A stretch of DNA of 64,000 bases, from NCBI GenBank assembly GCA_037951105.1, contig JBAMJV010009796.1:1-64000 (forward strand). Direction: 5' to 3'. The stretch is from Echinarachnius parma. Its lineage: Eukaryota > Echinodermata > Echinoidea > Clypeasteroida > Echinarachniidae. Position numbers and translations under genes: made by a program. Positions 13,690-25,500 of this stretch are shown here, in pieces. Numbering within the stretch: position 1 is the first letter of the stretch; the number at the start of each line of letters is the position of its first letter. Under the pieces are notes generated by a model. It saw only the letters and a list, made by a program, of their open reading frames with translations. It was not told where the DNA came from and did no database searches.

Positions 13690-14681
13690 TTCTTCTCCTT
13701 TTGTTAGATATATTGTCTTCTCTATAATACATGTCGAGCGTCTGGTCATTGGAAGGATGTATGATAACTTGTTTTTCACTCACTGATCCGACGGGCATGT
13801 GCCTATTTAAAATCCCAAAGCCTCTCGCATTGGCGTAGAAGGCGGGGGCTGAGGAGAGGGGGCTGCAATCCCCCCCCCCCCCCCCCACCCCCGCCGTTTT
13901 AAAAAAAACGGCCATATTAGGGCAAACTTGTGTTATATTCAGGCAGAGTCAAAGTTATTTTTGGAAACAAACAATGAATTTCGGGCAATTTGGGGGCAAC
14001 TAACAAAATTGTTTTTGTTTTGTGTTGTTGGCTTGTCAGGTAAAAAACGGACGGGATAATTATTCGGGCAAAATATCTCAGCCCCCTGAAAAAAAATGTG
14101 CTCCTACGCCCTTGTCCTCTCGACAATAGTTTATAACGTAGTCACACCGCCAGGTTTTCCCGAACGGCCGAGCCTAAGCGACACTACAAGAAATACCATT
14201 CAACCACACTGAAGTCGAACAACTCAGGGTATTAACGTGTCCATTTGTTAACAGTTTCAGCTCAGTCTGTTATCAGGGTGCTGTCGGGCTCGATGAGGTT
14301 TGGGTTCGGACTCTCACTTGTGTCGAGGTGGATTCAAAATGAACACCGCCCCTAATTATTCAATTGGGTTACGTTTGATGTATGTTCAGTTCAATCAGAG
14401 CCCCGTCGCAGAAAGATTTTCGATCGATTTTAAAGTCGCAATTAGTTGCAAGTTGGAACCAATTAGATTTAGTCTCATGATCTGTCTTGCAATAAATCGC
14501 AACTTTACAATCGATTGCAACTCTTCCTACAACGGGGACCTGATGTTGGTTTTGATTTCGTCCGGTTGTGTGTGTATTCAATGCCGAATGTACACTGAAT
14601 TCCGTATTGACGGTGTGACGACACCGATATCTCTTTGACGGCTCCTAATTGTTCGTACCCACTTTTGACTATCCTTTACAG
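13690..14681. other. End of intron 1: C-tract element and a palindromic stretch
   Basis: GGCGTAG and a C run near 13870 resemble the hAT-like elements elsewhere in the window. At 14380-14560, GATCGATTTTAAAGTCGCA and its approximate inverse give open frames on both strands. This is a property of the palindrome and does not indicate a protein. No exon precedes 14682 here. Confidence 0.4.
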
Positions 14682-14727
14682 ATTTTCCTGGGGCTGGCGG
14701 CCGGTCTGCTGGTTGTTCCCTATGGAG
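14682..14727 (+). CDS. Coding exon 2: hydrophobic core of signal peptide
   Basis: The exon follows an acceptor TTTACAG ending at 14681 and stops before GTTAGT at 14728. It encodes IFLGLAAGLLVVPYGG. This is the hydrophobic core of a signal peptide, with small residues near its end suitable for signal peptidase. It enters in phase 0 from the exon at 6409 and leaves in phase 1. Its last base completes a glycine codon with the first two bases of the CTLD exon at 18098. Two short exons splitting a signal peptide, with introns of about 8 and 3 kb, are plausible for a large animal gene. Confidence 0.65.
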
Positions 14728-15379
14728 GTTAGTATCGCACAGTTCAATGATATTTACTCTCTCGGCGATTGGTCCGCAAGTTTTTCATGAAACAGAAATC
14801 GTTCTAACCCTAAAATAATTCCCAACAGAAACACATCCGACTGAAAACACAAAGAGATTTTCTAACCCTGACTTAAACACACAACACAGACTATAAATAT
14901 ACTTAGTTATATACCTGAGCTCATAAACTTAACTTTAACTAATACAAAAATAAAACAATACGGGATATTTTTGTTTGAAAATGTGTTCGTGTTGTACGCA
15001 AGTTTGCAAGATGAAATACTCCGAAAAATGTATTGTATGACGTGTACATTACGCATTTCGGTTCAATTTTTAGGCAATGCGGTACATAATATCATTACTA
15101 AGTTTTGAAAAGTATTACAAATGGAATCAAAGTCGGGAGGGGAAATTTACCCAGTGGCAGTGTGTACAGAGTATGTACCATAATGGTTTCCTGTCATATG
15201 TGTAGAAAATGGTGACACGTTTAGACTCCGACCTGACGACGGACAGTCAACCTGTTCGAAACGTCGAGACCCTCCTACCACCCACCCTCTCCTAATACAA
15301 TAACTATACCGGCGCTGTAGTTCTTTTAAGAACTACGTTGTATAAGCTCAAGAAAGAATACCAACAGTCCTTTCTGCTG

Positions 15380-15500
15380 TAGTACTCGAGTCCGGACTCG
15401 GACTCGAGACCGGTCTCGAGTCCGCATTTCTCGGGACTCGGACTCGGACTCGGACTCGAGCCACAAAGACTCGGTCTCGGACTCGGACTCGACCAATGGT
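15380..15500. repeat. GGACTC hexamer array 1
   Basis: This is tandem GGACTC/GAGTCC sequence with interspersed CTCGAG and GACCGGTCTC palindromes. It produces long spurious serine-glutamate or arginine-valine frames. Confidence 0.8.
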
Positions 15501-16373
15501 GACTCGTGACTCGGGCGAAAATCGGGCCGAGACCGGCATTTTTTCCGTTTTCCCACGTTTATTTATAGTTCATAAAATTACCCCAGCGCAAGCAAAAACA
15601 AACCCGTTGTTCTGGCGTACCTTGCTCGCTTGAGTCTGGCATTCTGGAAAATGATCGTAACATCGCCTCAACAAGCTATTATATGCCTAAATAGACGTTG
15701 AGATTAGTCGTTTTATGTTTGGAACACGTAAGACACGGTCAAGTATTACGGCCAGAACGTGAATTAATTTACGAAAGCCTGATATGCGACTAAAATTGAA
15801 CAACGAGCAACACGCGCGCTATTGTTAGTGTGCATTCAGCTGTGTGCTGAGAGAATGGGCATGGTTGTTTGATGATATGACGAGCAGTAAGTGCGATTTA
15901 TCAGGCACTGACTTGGTAAAAAATGACAAGAATGGGAACCTGACATGGGTGTCACTCAGCGCGCCCTAAAACAAAAAACTACTCGACCAAAATGACTGTT
16001 CTAAGTATCGTTTTTCATTGGAAAAATATACCATATCCTATATGGACATATCATTTTATTACTATATTTTGGGAAGTGCCCCGTTACGTTTTTGGGGGGC
16101 CACCCTGTATTGCAGTATATAACCATCCAATCTGATAACAAAATCATAGTTCAATTTCAAACTTCAATCAGGTCATGATAGATGCATGCGACTGAATAAT
16201 TCACACAAATTTCAAGAAATATAATTTTCAAGTATCGCACCAGTCCCTTCAGTTTCAGTCAATTATGTAGCGCCTCCCCCCCCCCCCCCATGATAAATTT
16301 GATTGACGTTATTAATCAGTATTTCTTTTCTTTCCAATTGGTTCTTGACAGTGATTGCTCTTCATTGCTTATT

Positions 16374-17039
16374 AGGATGATATCTTGCTCATCTGTTCAT
16401 AACTGACAATTATGGCACAAAACGTGAATTTTCAGATATTTTTTGCTAAAAATTGTGATCTAAAAGGATTAGAAAATTGCTGAAATTCATGCTTAACTTC
16501 AACAATGATTACTTTTCAGCAACTTGACTGTTTGCACATAAAGTTATATCCCATTAATCCATTTGTATTTTTGGGAAATTTAAGGGTGACAAAGATCAAC
16601 TAAATTCTAGTCCCGTCTGGCACACTTTGTATGAACTTTTTATCCTGCATAGACATCAATAATTTAATTTGATGTTGATTTACTTTTTTTTTTTAGGATG
16701 ATATCTTGCTCATCTGTTCATAACTGACAATTTATGGCACAAAACGTGAATTTTCAGATATTTTTTGCTAAAAATTGTGATCTTAAAAGGATTAGAAAAT
16801 TGCTGAAATTCATGCTTAACTTCAACAATGATTACTTCTCAGCAACTTGACTGTTTGCACATAAAGTTATATCCCATTAATCCATTTGACAGTGAAACTT
16901 AGGAAAAGATATGCAGCAGTTCTTTATCCACTGTATTTTTGGGAAATTTAAGGGTGACAAAGATCAACTAAATTCTAGTCCCGTCTGGCACACTTTGTAT
17001 GAACTTTTTATCCTGCATAGACATCAATAATTTAATTTG
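16374..17039. repeat. Tandem duplication of ~300 bp in intron 2
   Basis: AGGATGATATCTTGCTCATC through CATCAATAATTTAATTTG occurs at 16374-16671 and 16695-17039. The second copy keeps about 45 bp (from ACAGTGAAACTTAGG) that the first has lost. The rest is nearly identical, so the event is recent. Confidence 0.85.
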
Positions 17040-17231
17040 TCTCATACTCTGTAATAATAACCTTTGACATTGCCCAAAATCATTTCTGCAGATAACTTTA
17101 AAATATATCTGACAAATGGAAGTTTACAATGAGCCAGACAACTATTTATGTTATAGAGAGTTCACTGTAAGGCATTTATCATAATGGAACTGATGTGACA
17201 TAAAAAGAATTGCAATTTAAGATTTTCCCAT

Positions 17232-17358
17232 TGGGACTCGGACTCGGACTCGGACTCGGATGTCCGGGACTCGGGACTCGGATGTCCGGGACTCGGACTC
17301 GGACTCGGACTCGACTCGGACTCCAGGGACTCGGACTCGGACTCGGACTCGGACAGGG
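17232..17358. repeat. GGACTC hexamer array 2
   Basis: This is a tandem GGACTC array with GATGTCCGG variants, in the same orientation as 15380-15500. Both arrays border CCAACAGTC and a CTGTAGT-like motif, so they may be two copies of one element. Confidence 0.75.
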
Positions 17359-17689
17359 TGGACTCGACTACAGCACTGACTACCAACAGTCATTTCTAGG
17401 ACTACCACATCCTTTTAGGACTATCCTAGAAAGAATACAAACAGGCCTCTTCAGGACTTACCAATCCTCTCCTCATACATGGTGCAATCGCAAACCGCAC
17501 GTATTATTACTTTTGGTCTTAGCTGAGAATGCCCCTTAAACCTTTAAGCTCTGAAATATTAAACTGCATTTCAACCTTCTGCCAAAGTGTGGATGAATTC
17601 TACAGGCAACACGGTGGGAATAAATTTTACAGCGCTATCCCTCACCAACAAAAAAATGGTACAATGTATATTGTTCTTATCTGATATGT

Positions 17690-17960
17690 CGAATGGGTAT
17701 TGTGTGAACATTTCTAGTTAAATCGACATTATACCGGATGGCCGAGTAATGAGCAAAAATGCAAGTTGATATTCACTAAGATCTGAACACTTCAATCGTG
17801 AATATCTTTTTAGGGAAAGGGATATTCGAAAACCGAAACCTGGCACATGCTTCAATTGTTAATACGAATACAACAAGGTATGGTGGACCTGCTAGAATTC
17901 CAATTGGATTTTGAGGATTTGGACAATGTTACGAGATCCCTCTAAAAGATTAAGTAACAA
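17690..17960. repeat. Dispersed repeat D, copy 2
   Basis: It contains GAGCAAAAATGCAAGTTGAT and AACACTTCAATCGTGAATAT, aligned with the family at 7735, 32374 and 34310. It lies just upstream of CTLD exon 3. Confidence 0.55.
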
Positions 17961-18097
17961 TTGTCCAGGGTTTGTCACCCTAATTTAATGCACACCCATG
18001 TATGGTTTCGTACTTCACTTTTATCTCATCAGTACGGAACTTTGAGAAAGAAAAATATGATTGTGAATAATTACAATTTGTTGCGTTATTTCTCCAG

Positions 18098-18300
18098 GGA
18101 GTCAGCAACTTGAGTGCAGTGCGAAGAGCCCCTCCACCGGCTATCACTACTGCGCGGAGGTTGGATTTGAGACAAATGATTGGTTCTTGGCCAGGGAGTA
18201 TTGCCGCGTCAACTTCAACGGGAACTTGTCTTCGTCTTTAGACGCTACCGAAAACACATTCATCAAAGGACTTCCTCGACGGGACGACAAATAGTTCTAT
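18098..18300 (+). CDS. Coding exon 3: N-terminal half of first C-type-lectin-like domain, frame broken
   Basis: After the acceptor TTTCTCCAG the frame reads SQQLECSAKSPSTGYHYC and continues through WFLAREYC, NGNLSSSL and ENTFIKGL. These match the first half of a CTLD: paired cysteines, the W..A...C motif, then the G.L..(I/L).S..E..F motif. The donor GTAAGC is at 18301. The exon is 203 bp, but 202 bp is needed to meet the phase of the next exon. In the present sequence a TAG stop at 18289-18291 follows DDK. Reducing the AAA run before it to AA would restore the phase and join to TYWLG in the next exon. I infer a one-base homopolymer error or a young frameshift. A poly-C tract begins just inside the intron. 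Confidence 0.65.
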
Positions 18301-18755
18301 GTAAGCTTATCCCCCCCACCCCCCCCCCCCCCCCCCCCCCCCCCCTCCCCCGCCTCATCATTGTTTGCAATGTTTATTATTTAAATGATTTGACTCCATG
18401 ATGACTATTAACACAGTGGGCGTAGCCCGGGCCGCGGGCTTGTGCTGACGGTCGGGTTACAATGCAGCGCAGCGCGCCCGGAGCTAGGACCTCAGATCCG
18501 AAAAACACAAGCATCAAACATTGTTTTGTTTTCGGTGTGTATCTTTTAGAATTATAACGGCTTTATGTAAGGTCATATACAACTTCAAATCTCTTAACAT
18601 GTTTTTTCTTCACTGAATATGTATGTGTGTTTCTTTATTTTAATTTTACTGTAAATTCGACCCCAAACATGGAAGCTATGAGAAATAAGATCGCCAATTA
18701 TATTTGAGCGTGTATTATCAGATATCTTTTTACAAATAAAAAAATATATATGTAC

Positions 18756-19089
18756 TACCCAGCTAGCCACCTGACGTCGTGCCAGCGTTGGGCCGATGTC
18801 ATTTTCGTTGTAAGGGGACGTTGGGCCAACATCACAGAATGATGCCGTGACAATGTTGGGCTAGCGGATATTTTTAACTTCGAGCCGACATCATAATGTT
18901 ATGTTGATCCAATGTCATGAGATGATGTTGGGCCATTGTCGGAAATTGGACGTTATGCCAATATATCACAAAAATGACGTAGTGACGATGTTGGGCTGGC
19001 GGACATTTTAACCTCGAGCCAACCGCGATAAGCCGACACCCGGCCAACAACTTATGACATCGGCACGACGTCAGGTGGCTAGCTGGGTA
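18756..19089. mobile_element. Palindromic element with GTTGGGC repeats (TACCCAG family)
   Basis: TACCCAGCTAGCCACCTGAC and its inverse at 19070-19089 form perfect ends about 28 bp long. Between them are repeats such as GTTGGGCC(A/G)A(C/T)(A/G)TC. It lies in the intron between the two halves of the first CTLD. It has no transposase. Confidence 0.75.
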
Positions 19090-19271
19090 TGTGCCTCCCA
19101 ATCATCCAACCGCATGGACGTGTGCCCTTGCTGAAGCGGAACCTATAATGTATGGTCATACTTGTAAAAAATTAATATGAAAATTAATACCACAGTATTC
19201 GTCATTGTCATATCAATAATAAACTGTAACGACTGCTATATTAGGGTATCAATGTGCTGTCATTATCTTAG

Positions 19272-19514
19272 AACGTACTGGCTTGGAATCAACGACATAG
19301 CTGTTGACGGGGTCTACCGCGATGTTATGACTAACGATGAAACTGGCTGGTTTAATTGGGACAACGTCACTGGTGAACCCGATGAATCGACCGAAATCGA
19401 CGCTGCACGCTTGAAGCTGTCCGACGGAACCTGGGGTATGCGGAATGTCTCGAGCATCCACCAAAGGGGTGTAGTCTGGCCAGATAGTCAATGCGACAAC
19501 CAACCCCAAAACAC
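19272..19514 (+). CDS. Coding exon 4: C-terminal half of first C-type-lectin-like domain
   Basis: The exon lies between the acceptor TTATCTTAG and the donor GTAAGT at 19515. It begins TYWLGINDIAVDG and contains WFNWDNVTGEPDEST and WPDSQCDNQ. This fits the WIGL...DG, W.dG....W..GEP and W...C positions of CTLDs. The tripeptide EPD sits where calcium- and sugar-binding CTLDs carry EPN or QPD. The canonical WND motif is not seen (WPD instead), so sugar binding is uncertain. The exon ends in phase 2 while the next CTLD exon enters in phase 1. A short exon with the final cysteine (usually .ICE) is therefore probably missing between them, or there is another one-base error. I could not find that exon. 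Confidence 0.7.
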
Positions 19515-19639
19515 GTAAGTACATCCAAAGGGGTGGCATTAGGGCTACCATGAGGAAAACAAACATCACTGCTTCGTTTCGAGTTGTTTCCAGGCTACAT
19601 TTCTCATGCTGATCTTTCCTCCTCCTTAATGCATTGATG

Positions 19640-20217
19640 TTAAAGGGATAGTTGAGTTTTGGTATAGAGGGGCGCTACACAAAATAATTTGTTTGTGAGA
19701 TTATGAAAAACTGAGTATCAAATTCGAAAGAGCATATCATTTTAATGACAGAATAAAACTTTATTTGATCAAAAATCGGTTCAGAAATGGCTGAAATATC
19801 CAAAAACATAATCATTTGTAATACATGTGGGGCCCCATAATTATTAGATAATTTTGAACCAGCCGTTAACAAATTTTAAAAATGCTTCCTCTTTTCAAAA
19901 ATGTACAAAAGAGGTTTTTAAATAGGTGTGATAATTTCTCTATCTAATCACTATTTCAACAAAAACATCACATGCACAATATTTTATTTAAAATGGTTGA
20001 AACCGATGAATGTTTAGAGAGCGTCCTCTTGAGTTGTAACGGCTCTATTTAAATGATAACAGGCTTTTTACTTAGTCATTTGTAATTTTTTATTCCTTTC
20101 GAGCATGGTGGAGTTATAAACTATTAGTTTGTAATGTAATGGTGCAGGTTTTTGTTACTAAAATTCAGTTTGACCAAAAACAGTACTCGCTTTACCAGAA
20201 CTCAACTATCCCTTTAA
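19640..20217. mobile_element. TTAA-type MITE, family 1, copy 2
   Basis: The element is bounded by TTAAAGGGATAGTTGAG and CTCAACTATCCCTTTAA. It contains ATCGGTTCAGAAATGGCTG, as in the other copies. It lies in the intron after CTLD exon 4. Confidence 0.75.
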
Positions 20218-21082
20218 GTTGCATCTTCATTATACGGAGCACTAAAATAGACAAATTGATGGTTAGAAATTAGACCTGGGGGTGTTTCACAAAGAAATAT
20301 CTTGTCATTATGACAATTTGTTATGGTGGTATTAAAAGGTTCTTTGAGTCAAAAATTTTCCCAATTTTGTTCAAATTTGCGTAAATCGGGCAAAAAATAG
20401 GCGTAATTTGGGCCCAATATTTTATCAATTTACGTCCCTGTAATACCTACACAAAATTGTCAGTATGACTATAATGTTGGTATTTATCTTTAATTATTGT
20501 AAAGCCAATTAATTGTTAACGATACTTTCCTCCTTTTTGCAAGCCAACAATTATAAGATAATTAGTGTGTTATATGAAGAATACCTGTTGACAGCTTCTG
20601 CTATTGTGAAGAGATGACTTAAAATTTCCTTTCAGAGGAATTATAATATAATAATTAAACGATCATAGCAATAACTTAACTAGTCTAGCAACTGCAGACC
20701 TTTAACTGTATTACGTGTTTTGCACTTGTTTACAAACCTATATAATTATGGTTATTTTATTTAAGCACATAAAAAGTGATTCAATCAAATTTGTGATTTA
20801 ACAGGTTGATGGGATGAAATCATCCATTATACATTGGTTCAGAATAATAATGAAATGAGCCAGGTAGTAAGACTACAGATCGATTTGTTTTGGTTTAGCA
20901 TCATTTGAATACTTTATCACTGTGAACCTTCGGATCCCACCTACTTGATATGCGTAGTATTATTTCGCTTCATGGAATGTCTTAGTGAACTTGTGGATGC
21001 CTGCAAAAGGTGGACACTATCTTTAAGATGCTTCTTAATTCAGGTTATTTTGGGGTTCTATTTCACTTTTCTTTTTCCTTAG
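20218..21082. other. Intron between CTLDs: no exon found
   Basis: This is AT-rich sequence. A short exon closing the first CTLD should lie between 19515 and 21082, but no convincing one was found. Confidence 0.35.
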
Positions 21083-21253
21083 TGTGCCCGGCAAATATGC
21101 TGCCTTTTGGCGCCGACTGCTTTCTGGTACTCTTACTTCAAACTAACAGCAGAAGGGGCGAGCACGGAATGCGCGGCAAAGGGAATGGTGTTGGCTGTGG
21201 TCTATAATAGCGCCCAGAATGACGAAATTCAAGTCGTATCTACATACACTTGG
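21083..21253 (+). CDS. Coding exon 5: N-terminal half of second C-type-lectin-like domain, frame broken
   Basis: After the acceptor TTTTCCTTAG the frame reads CPANMLPFGADCF, the conserved opening of a CTLD. It then needs a shift to read YSYFKLTAEGASTECAAKG and AVVYNSAQNDEIQVV before the donor GTGAGA at 21254. The exon is 171 bp; 170 bp would give phase 1 to phase 0 and match the next exon. Shortening the TTT run near 21122 by one base gives CFWYSYF, placing a tryptophan or aromatic pair where CTLDs carry it. The break is therefore most simply a homopolymer-length error. In the sequence as given, translation would stop at TAA about 80 bases later. Confidence 0.6.
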
Positions 21254-21752
21254 GTGAGAAGAAACTAGTTGTAGTAAGTTATAGTAATGAAAGTGTCTAT
21301 GGTAGAATAAATTATCTTCATATAGAAACAAAGGATGCCTGAGAAATGTAAGTTGCGTTGGGTAAAGTCGTGTTTGCATAATAAACACTTAGTTTTTTTA
21401 TAATTACTCAATATATTCTAAGGTATTATTGCATATATGATCAACAACTATTTAAAAACCTCTTTTGAATTTTTTTTGAAAGAAGTGTATTAGGCATGTT
21501 ATGTATTTTCTTAAGATATCGTCTGGCTAGACGAAATATAAAACAAATATTTTGAAATCAATTTTTACAACTATGAAAGCATTTGAATGGGAATGACTTT
21601 CATTTCACATGTTTTATTCAATGAATTTTCAAATTGGAATTAAAACCAACCAAAACCCTTGCAATTTTTTCGGGAAGTTCAAGTACCAATACTCAAGTGT
21701 ACCTTTAAAAAGAAACTACTTTGAACAATACCATGAATACAAGCAAGTAAAA

Positions 21753-21965
21753 CCCGGCGCAGACAGAGCCGACTCGACCCGATCCGACTGGTTTAAATCA
21801 GGCTAGAGTTGGGCCCGGTCGGGTCGGAGCAGATTTATCGTGTTGAATTCGGCCCCAATTGGCATCCGACTGTCCTCTCGACTGGCAAAAATGTGTGCCG
21901 CAAGGCACTGAAAATTGAGCCGATCGGAATGACAACCTGTCGAGTCGGCTCTGTCTGCGCCGGGC
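21753..21965. mobile_element. Palindromic MITE in CTLD2 intron
   Basis: The ends CCCGGCGCAGACAGAGCC and GGCTCTGTCTGCGCCGGG are inverse. The interior also contains GGTCGGGTCGGAGC-type repeats. It is noncoding. Confidence 0.7.
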
Positions 21966-22327
21966 ATAAGACGTTTATCAAAGTATACGAGCTCGGATCA
22001 GTTTTAATCGAAAAGTGTTCCGAAATGTTTTTAATTCAATTTAGAATATCTCCATAATTAGGGGAGACCTTTAAATAATCAAAATTCATTTCAGTCTTCG
22101 TCACCATAAGCCAACAACTCAAAAAGAGAAGTGAAGTTTCATTTCTGTTAATGGATCAATTTTAATGTTAATTACAACTTATCCTGAGTGACTTTTTTAA
22201 TTAATCTGAAAGGGAATTCAACATTTCGAGTACCAAATGGACCGTTGAAGGGGCAGATGATTATGTTTGTATTGAAAAATGTGTATCTTTTTAAATGTCT
22301 TTTAGACCGCAAGCTTCTAGCACCCAG

Positions 22328-22540
22328 GCGTGGATCGGAGCTCGGCAGATTCAGATTGATGGAACATACACACCTGTGGAGTTTGGTACGGGCAGAGTAT
22401 TGTCTTACCACCAGTTCGATAGCTACACTGGTCCAGCGGATCCCGTGTGCGGTGCTATCGACCGCAGCAGTTCATCTTGGTTCCAATACCCATGCAACGA
22501 TGCCAGTCAAGTTCGCCCTTATCCATCTGTCACTATCAAG
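22328..22540 (+). CDS. Coding exon 6: C-terminal half of second C-type-lectin-like domain
   Basis: A 213-bp exon (71 codons, phase 0-0) runs from an acceptor CACCCAG to the donor GTATTG at 22541. It reads AWIGARQIQIDGTY, then FGTGRVLSYHQFD, PVCGAIDRSSSSWF and YPCNDASQ. WIGA...DG, the VCGAI segment and a late W...C are CTLD hallmarks. No EPN, QPD or WND calcium-site motif is visible, so this domain probably does not bind sugar in the classical way. A competing upstream acceptor (TCTTTTAG at 22305) has a better pyrimidine tract but gives the wrong phase. The domain's last cysteine may lie in a further small exon. Confidence 0.7.
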
Positions 22541-25500
22541 GTATTGCCTCTCTGTCTTGCCTATTATTGTTTCCCTGTATATGTATGATGTGGAATCATG
22601 TTTAACTGCTTGCAACGATCTATCACGTGATCACGTGACATACTTTTGAAGTAAACGAAGGCCCATAGATTCAAATGGTACGTGTCTCGAACAAAGACAT
22701 GGTAAATTTGTTTTATATCCCTCATATGAAACCGTCACAGTTTTATTAAAAAAGATATAATAGGACGTAGAATATATCATGGCGAGGTCCATGAAAGATT
22801 GAAAATTGAATGCCAAATTATTATAATTAATATTATACAAACAAATTCAGCATTATAAATTTCCCGGATAATTGTCTAAAATCGTCCACAGTTACGATTA
22901 TGATATCAATCGCAAACTTGCCGCCTGTGCCGTGTCGACAACTCACTAGATGTACGTGCATTCATATGAGCATTTAACCTTCTATCGCACACATTTTCTG
23001 CGTGTGAATGGCGAGCTGTAAATACGCGAAGCGATACTATACATGCAAAATGTATGAATCGATAGTAATGATATCTCATTTTACTATTTTCCTCGGGAAA
23101 ATAGTAAAAAAAAACTATTTTCGTTAGGGCAAATAGTAAAATTACGTCATGCCAAAATACAAAGTGAATATAATTTTTATCACATGACGTGCTCTCGACT
23201 AATCATTCTTATGAGGGATATAATACCAGCTACCGTTAGATGATAATTTATAGAAGAAAATACGTCAGCCAGTATAATGCGATGTAAGCGTACGTCATGA
23301 TTGATCCTGCACGAGATACAGCCATTAAAACCGCTACATTGTGTCATGTTTGTCGAGCCCACCCAGGAGGAGAATTTGAGTCCGTCCTCGTCCGTCGTCC
23401 GTCGTCCGGGACCATTTACAAAAATTTGAATAACTTTCCAACCCTGCATCTGTTTGTGACTAAACTTGATCGGTAGATGCCCTATATGGCCTCCAAGATA
23501 TTCTAGGGTCAAAGGTCACATAAGTGGGTCAAGGTCAAATCAGGTCCAATGTTGCATGAATGCGCGCAAGTGGGCAAGACATTTTACGGCTATCGCCTTG
23601 TATAAATATATCGTCGCTGGGCAAGTAACAGGACAAATTGACGGTATCGATAGCAAAATAACTATACATCGACGTTCTTGGATCGCGCGTTGACTTTCAT
23701 AGTATTTAGCAATATTCGGCGCATTTTTCTTCGATTTTGTTCTGATTGGCTTTCAAATGCCATGCAATCATGTAAGTACAATTATGTACTATAATAACTA
23801 CATTACTTACATAGTTAAAAAATATGTTTCGTGACGTTTTGAATTCTGGCATAGTAATTGCCAGCAGGAGGCTTGTTTCGTGGATTTAATTTTGCCAATC
23901 GGCTGTCTGGTCATTCGCGCATGGGCTGCCATGGCGGAGGTATGCACTCCGTGAGTGCAGCTATTTCTAGTTGATTATAAATGAGTCGAATTTGGTATGA
24001 TTGTAAAGCAATTCGGAATTTTTAAAATTTAATATGAGTTGACGAATCAAAATTGAAAATGAGAAAAAAATCACCCTCAACCAAGCCCAAACTACGCTCG
24101 GAACTCGCCGCTTATTCATGACGTAGGCCTGGGGACCATCGAGCTCTGCATATCGATTGCGCATGCGCGATTGCCACTGCATCTCGTTTGCGTGCAATGT
24201 TTACAACCACATCGCTCGCTCGTTTTATTCCAACTCTTAATAAATATAATATAATAACATTCCGAAACTCTTCAAGCTCACAAGTTGCACAATTTTTCAA
24301 AAAGTGGAAACAAATGGACAAAAATTACAACACTCTTTGGAAAGTAACCAATCCCAGTGCATCTTTCATTGGAACGTAATGCGATCCCATTAGCGGTAAA
24401 TTATATGATGTACGTTACATCTACATGCTCCTCCCGCCGGGCCTTCGAGGCACTGGTCGGCTACAAAAGGAGGCACCAGGGAGGCAGAACACAACATCAA
24501 AGGCATGAATATTGGGAGGAAAGCCTTTTTCAGTTTTATTTTCCACATTGTGGTAAACTGGAGAATGGACTACCTCCCAGATTCATGCTGATGGTGATTG
24601 CATTATGCCTCACAGTAAGTCCCTTGACTTTACAGGGGTGATTATGCCTCCCTGTCACCCCGGAGCTAAGGCGGCAATAGCCCGTCGATCTTCGTTAGCC
24701 GAAGTGCTAGCGGCCTATCGATCTCTTTTCGTAAAATCATTTTTCACTTCAAATATGTGTTTGGTAATGTTTCAAAGTGGTACTCATTCTTATCTCTTTT
24801 AGAATTAATTCGCCTAAACGAATTAATTTACTGTGAGTTGATATTCCATGTATATAACAAAATCCAGATAAAGTTTGTGTCATCACATCGCGTAAAATAC
24901 ACTTTTAGCACAACGATTAAACAAGCAATCTTGTTTCTAGTTTATGGGACAGCGTTACGTTCTAATGAGAGATGGACTGGGATTGGTTATTTTTCAGAGA
25001 GTGTTGTAATTTTGAGCTTGAAGACATTTAATTCATGTTCAGGTCAAGAAAATTAGGCGTTTTTCAGGGTTCGGCCCGCGGTATAGAATTTAGATGAGAC
25101 AGAGAACAGCTCTCAAGTTCCGATGATGATGAGGGGGATTTAGGAGAAGTTGCAGAAGATAAGCTTGAGATCGAGCCGATGCTTGTACCTCCCGCGGCCC
25201 GTTGCCGCTGCAGCACCCTACCAACACGAGCCAGATCAGTGCGCACTGTAATAATAATCTCGCTACTTCGCTCGAGCTCAGCTCAATGCATGTATAATAA
25301 CAGCTTGACTCAATCGAGAAATAACTTCGCCAGTAGTGTTGATCAGCACGCAATTCCGCAAACAACATCACACGTGATATTTCCTCAGGATACGTATAAA
25401 TGCACGTTATCGATATCACATGGGCTTGTACTGTAGCTATCTGAGCTGTGATGATTTTACATCCAATGTTTACATCACGAGCGCGCAATCGAGGCTTCGT

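Noticed and set aside
14300..14638. A 112-codon frame just upstream of exon 2
   Set aside because: The region is palindromic and open on both strands with similar peptides. It does not splice in phase to the signal-peptide exon, whereas 6409-6435 does.
15326..17408. Ser/Glu- or Arg/Val-rich frames
   Set aside because: They are translations of GGACTC hexamer arrays.
22188..22649. A 153-codon frame over CTLD exon 6
   Set aside because: It is in another frame from the one encoding WIGA, VCGAI and the late W...C motif, and no domain is visible in it.
25090..25488. A 132-codon minus-strand frame
   Set aside because: No domain, no convincing start context and no splice partners; its composition is like the surrounding noncoding DNA.
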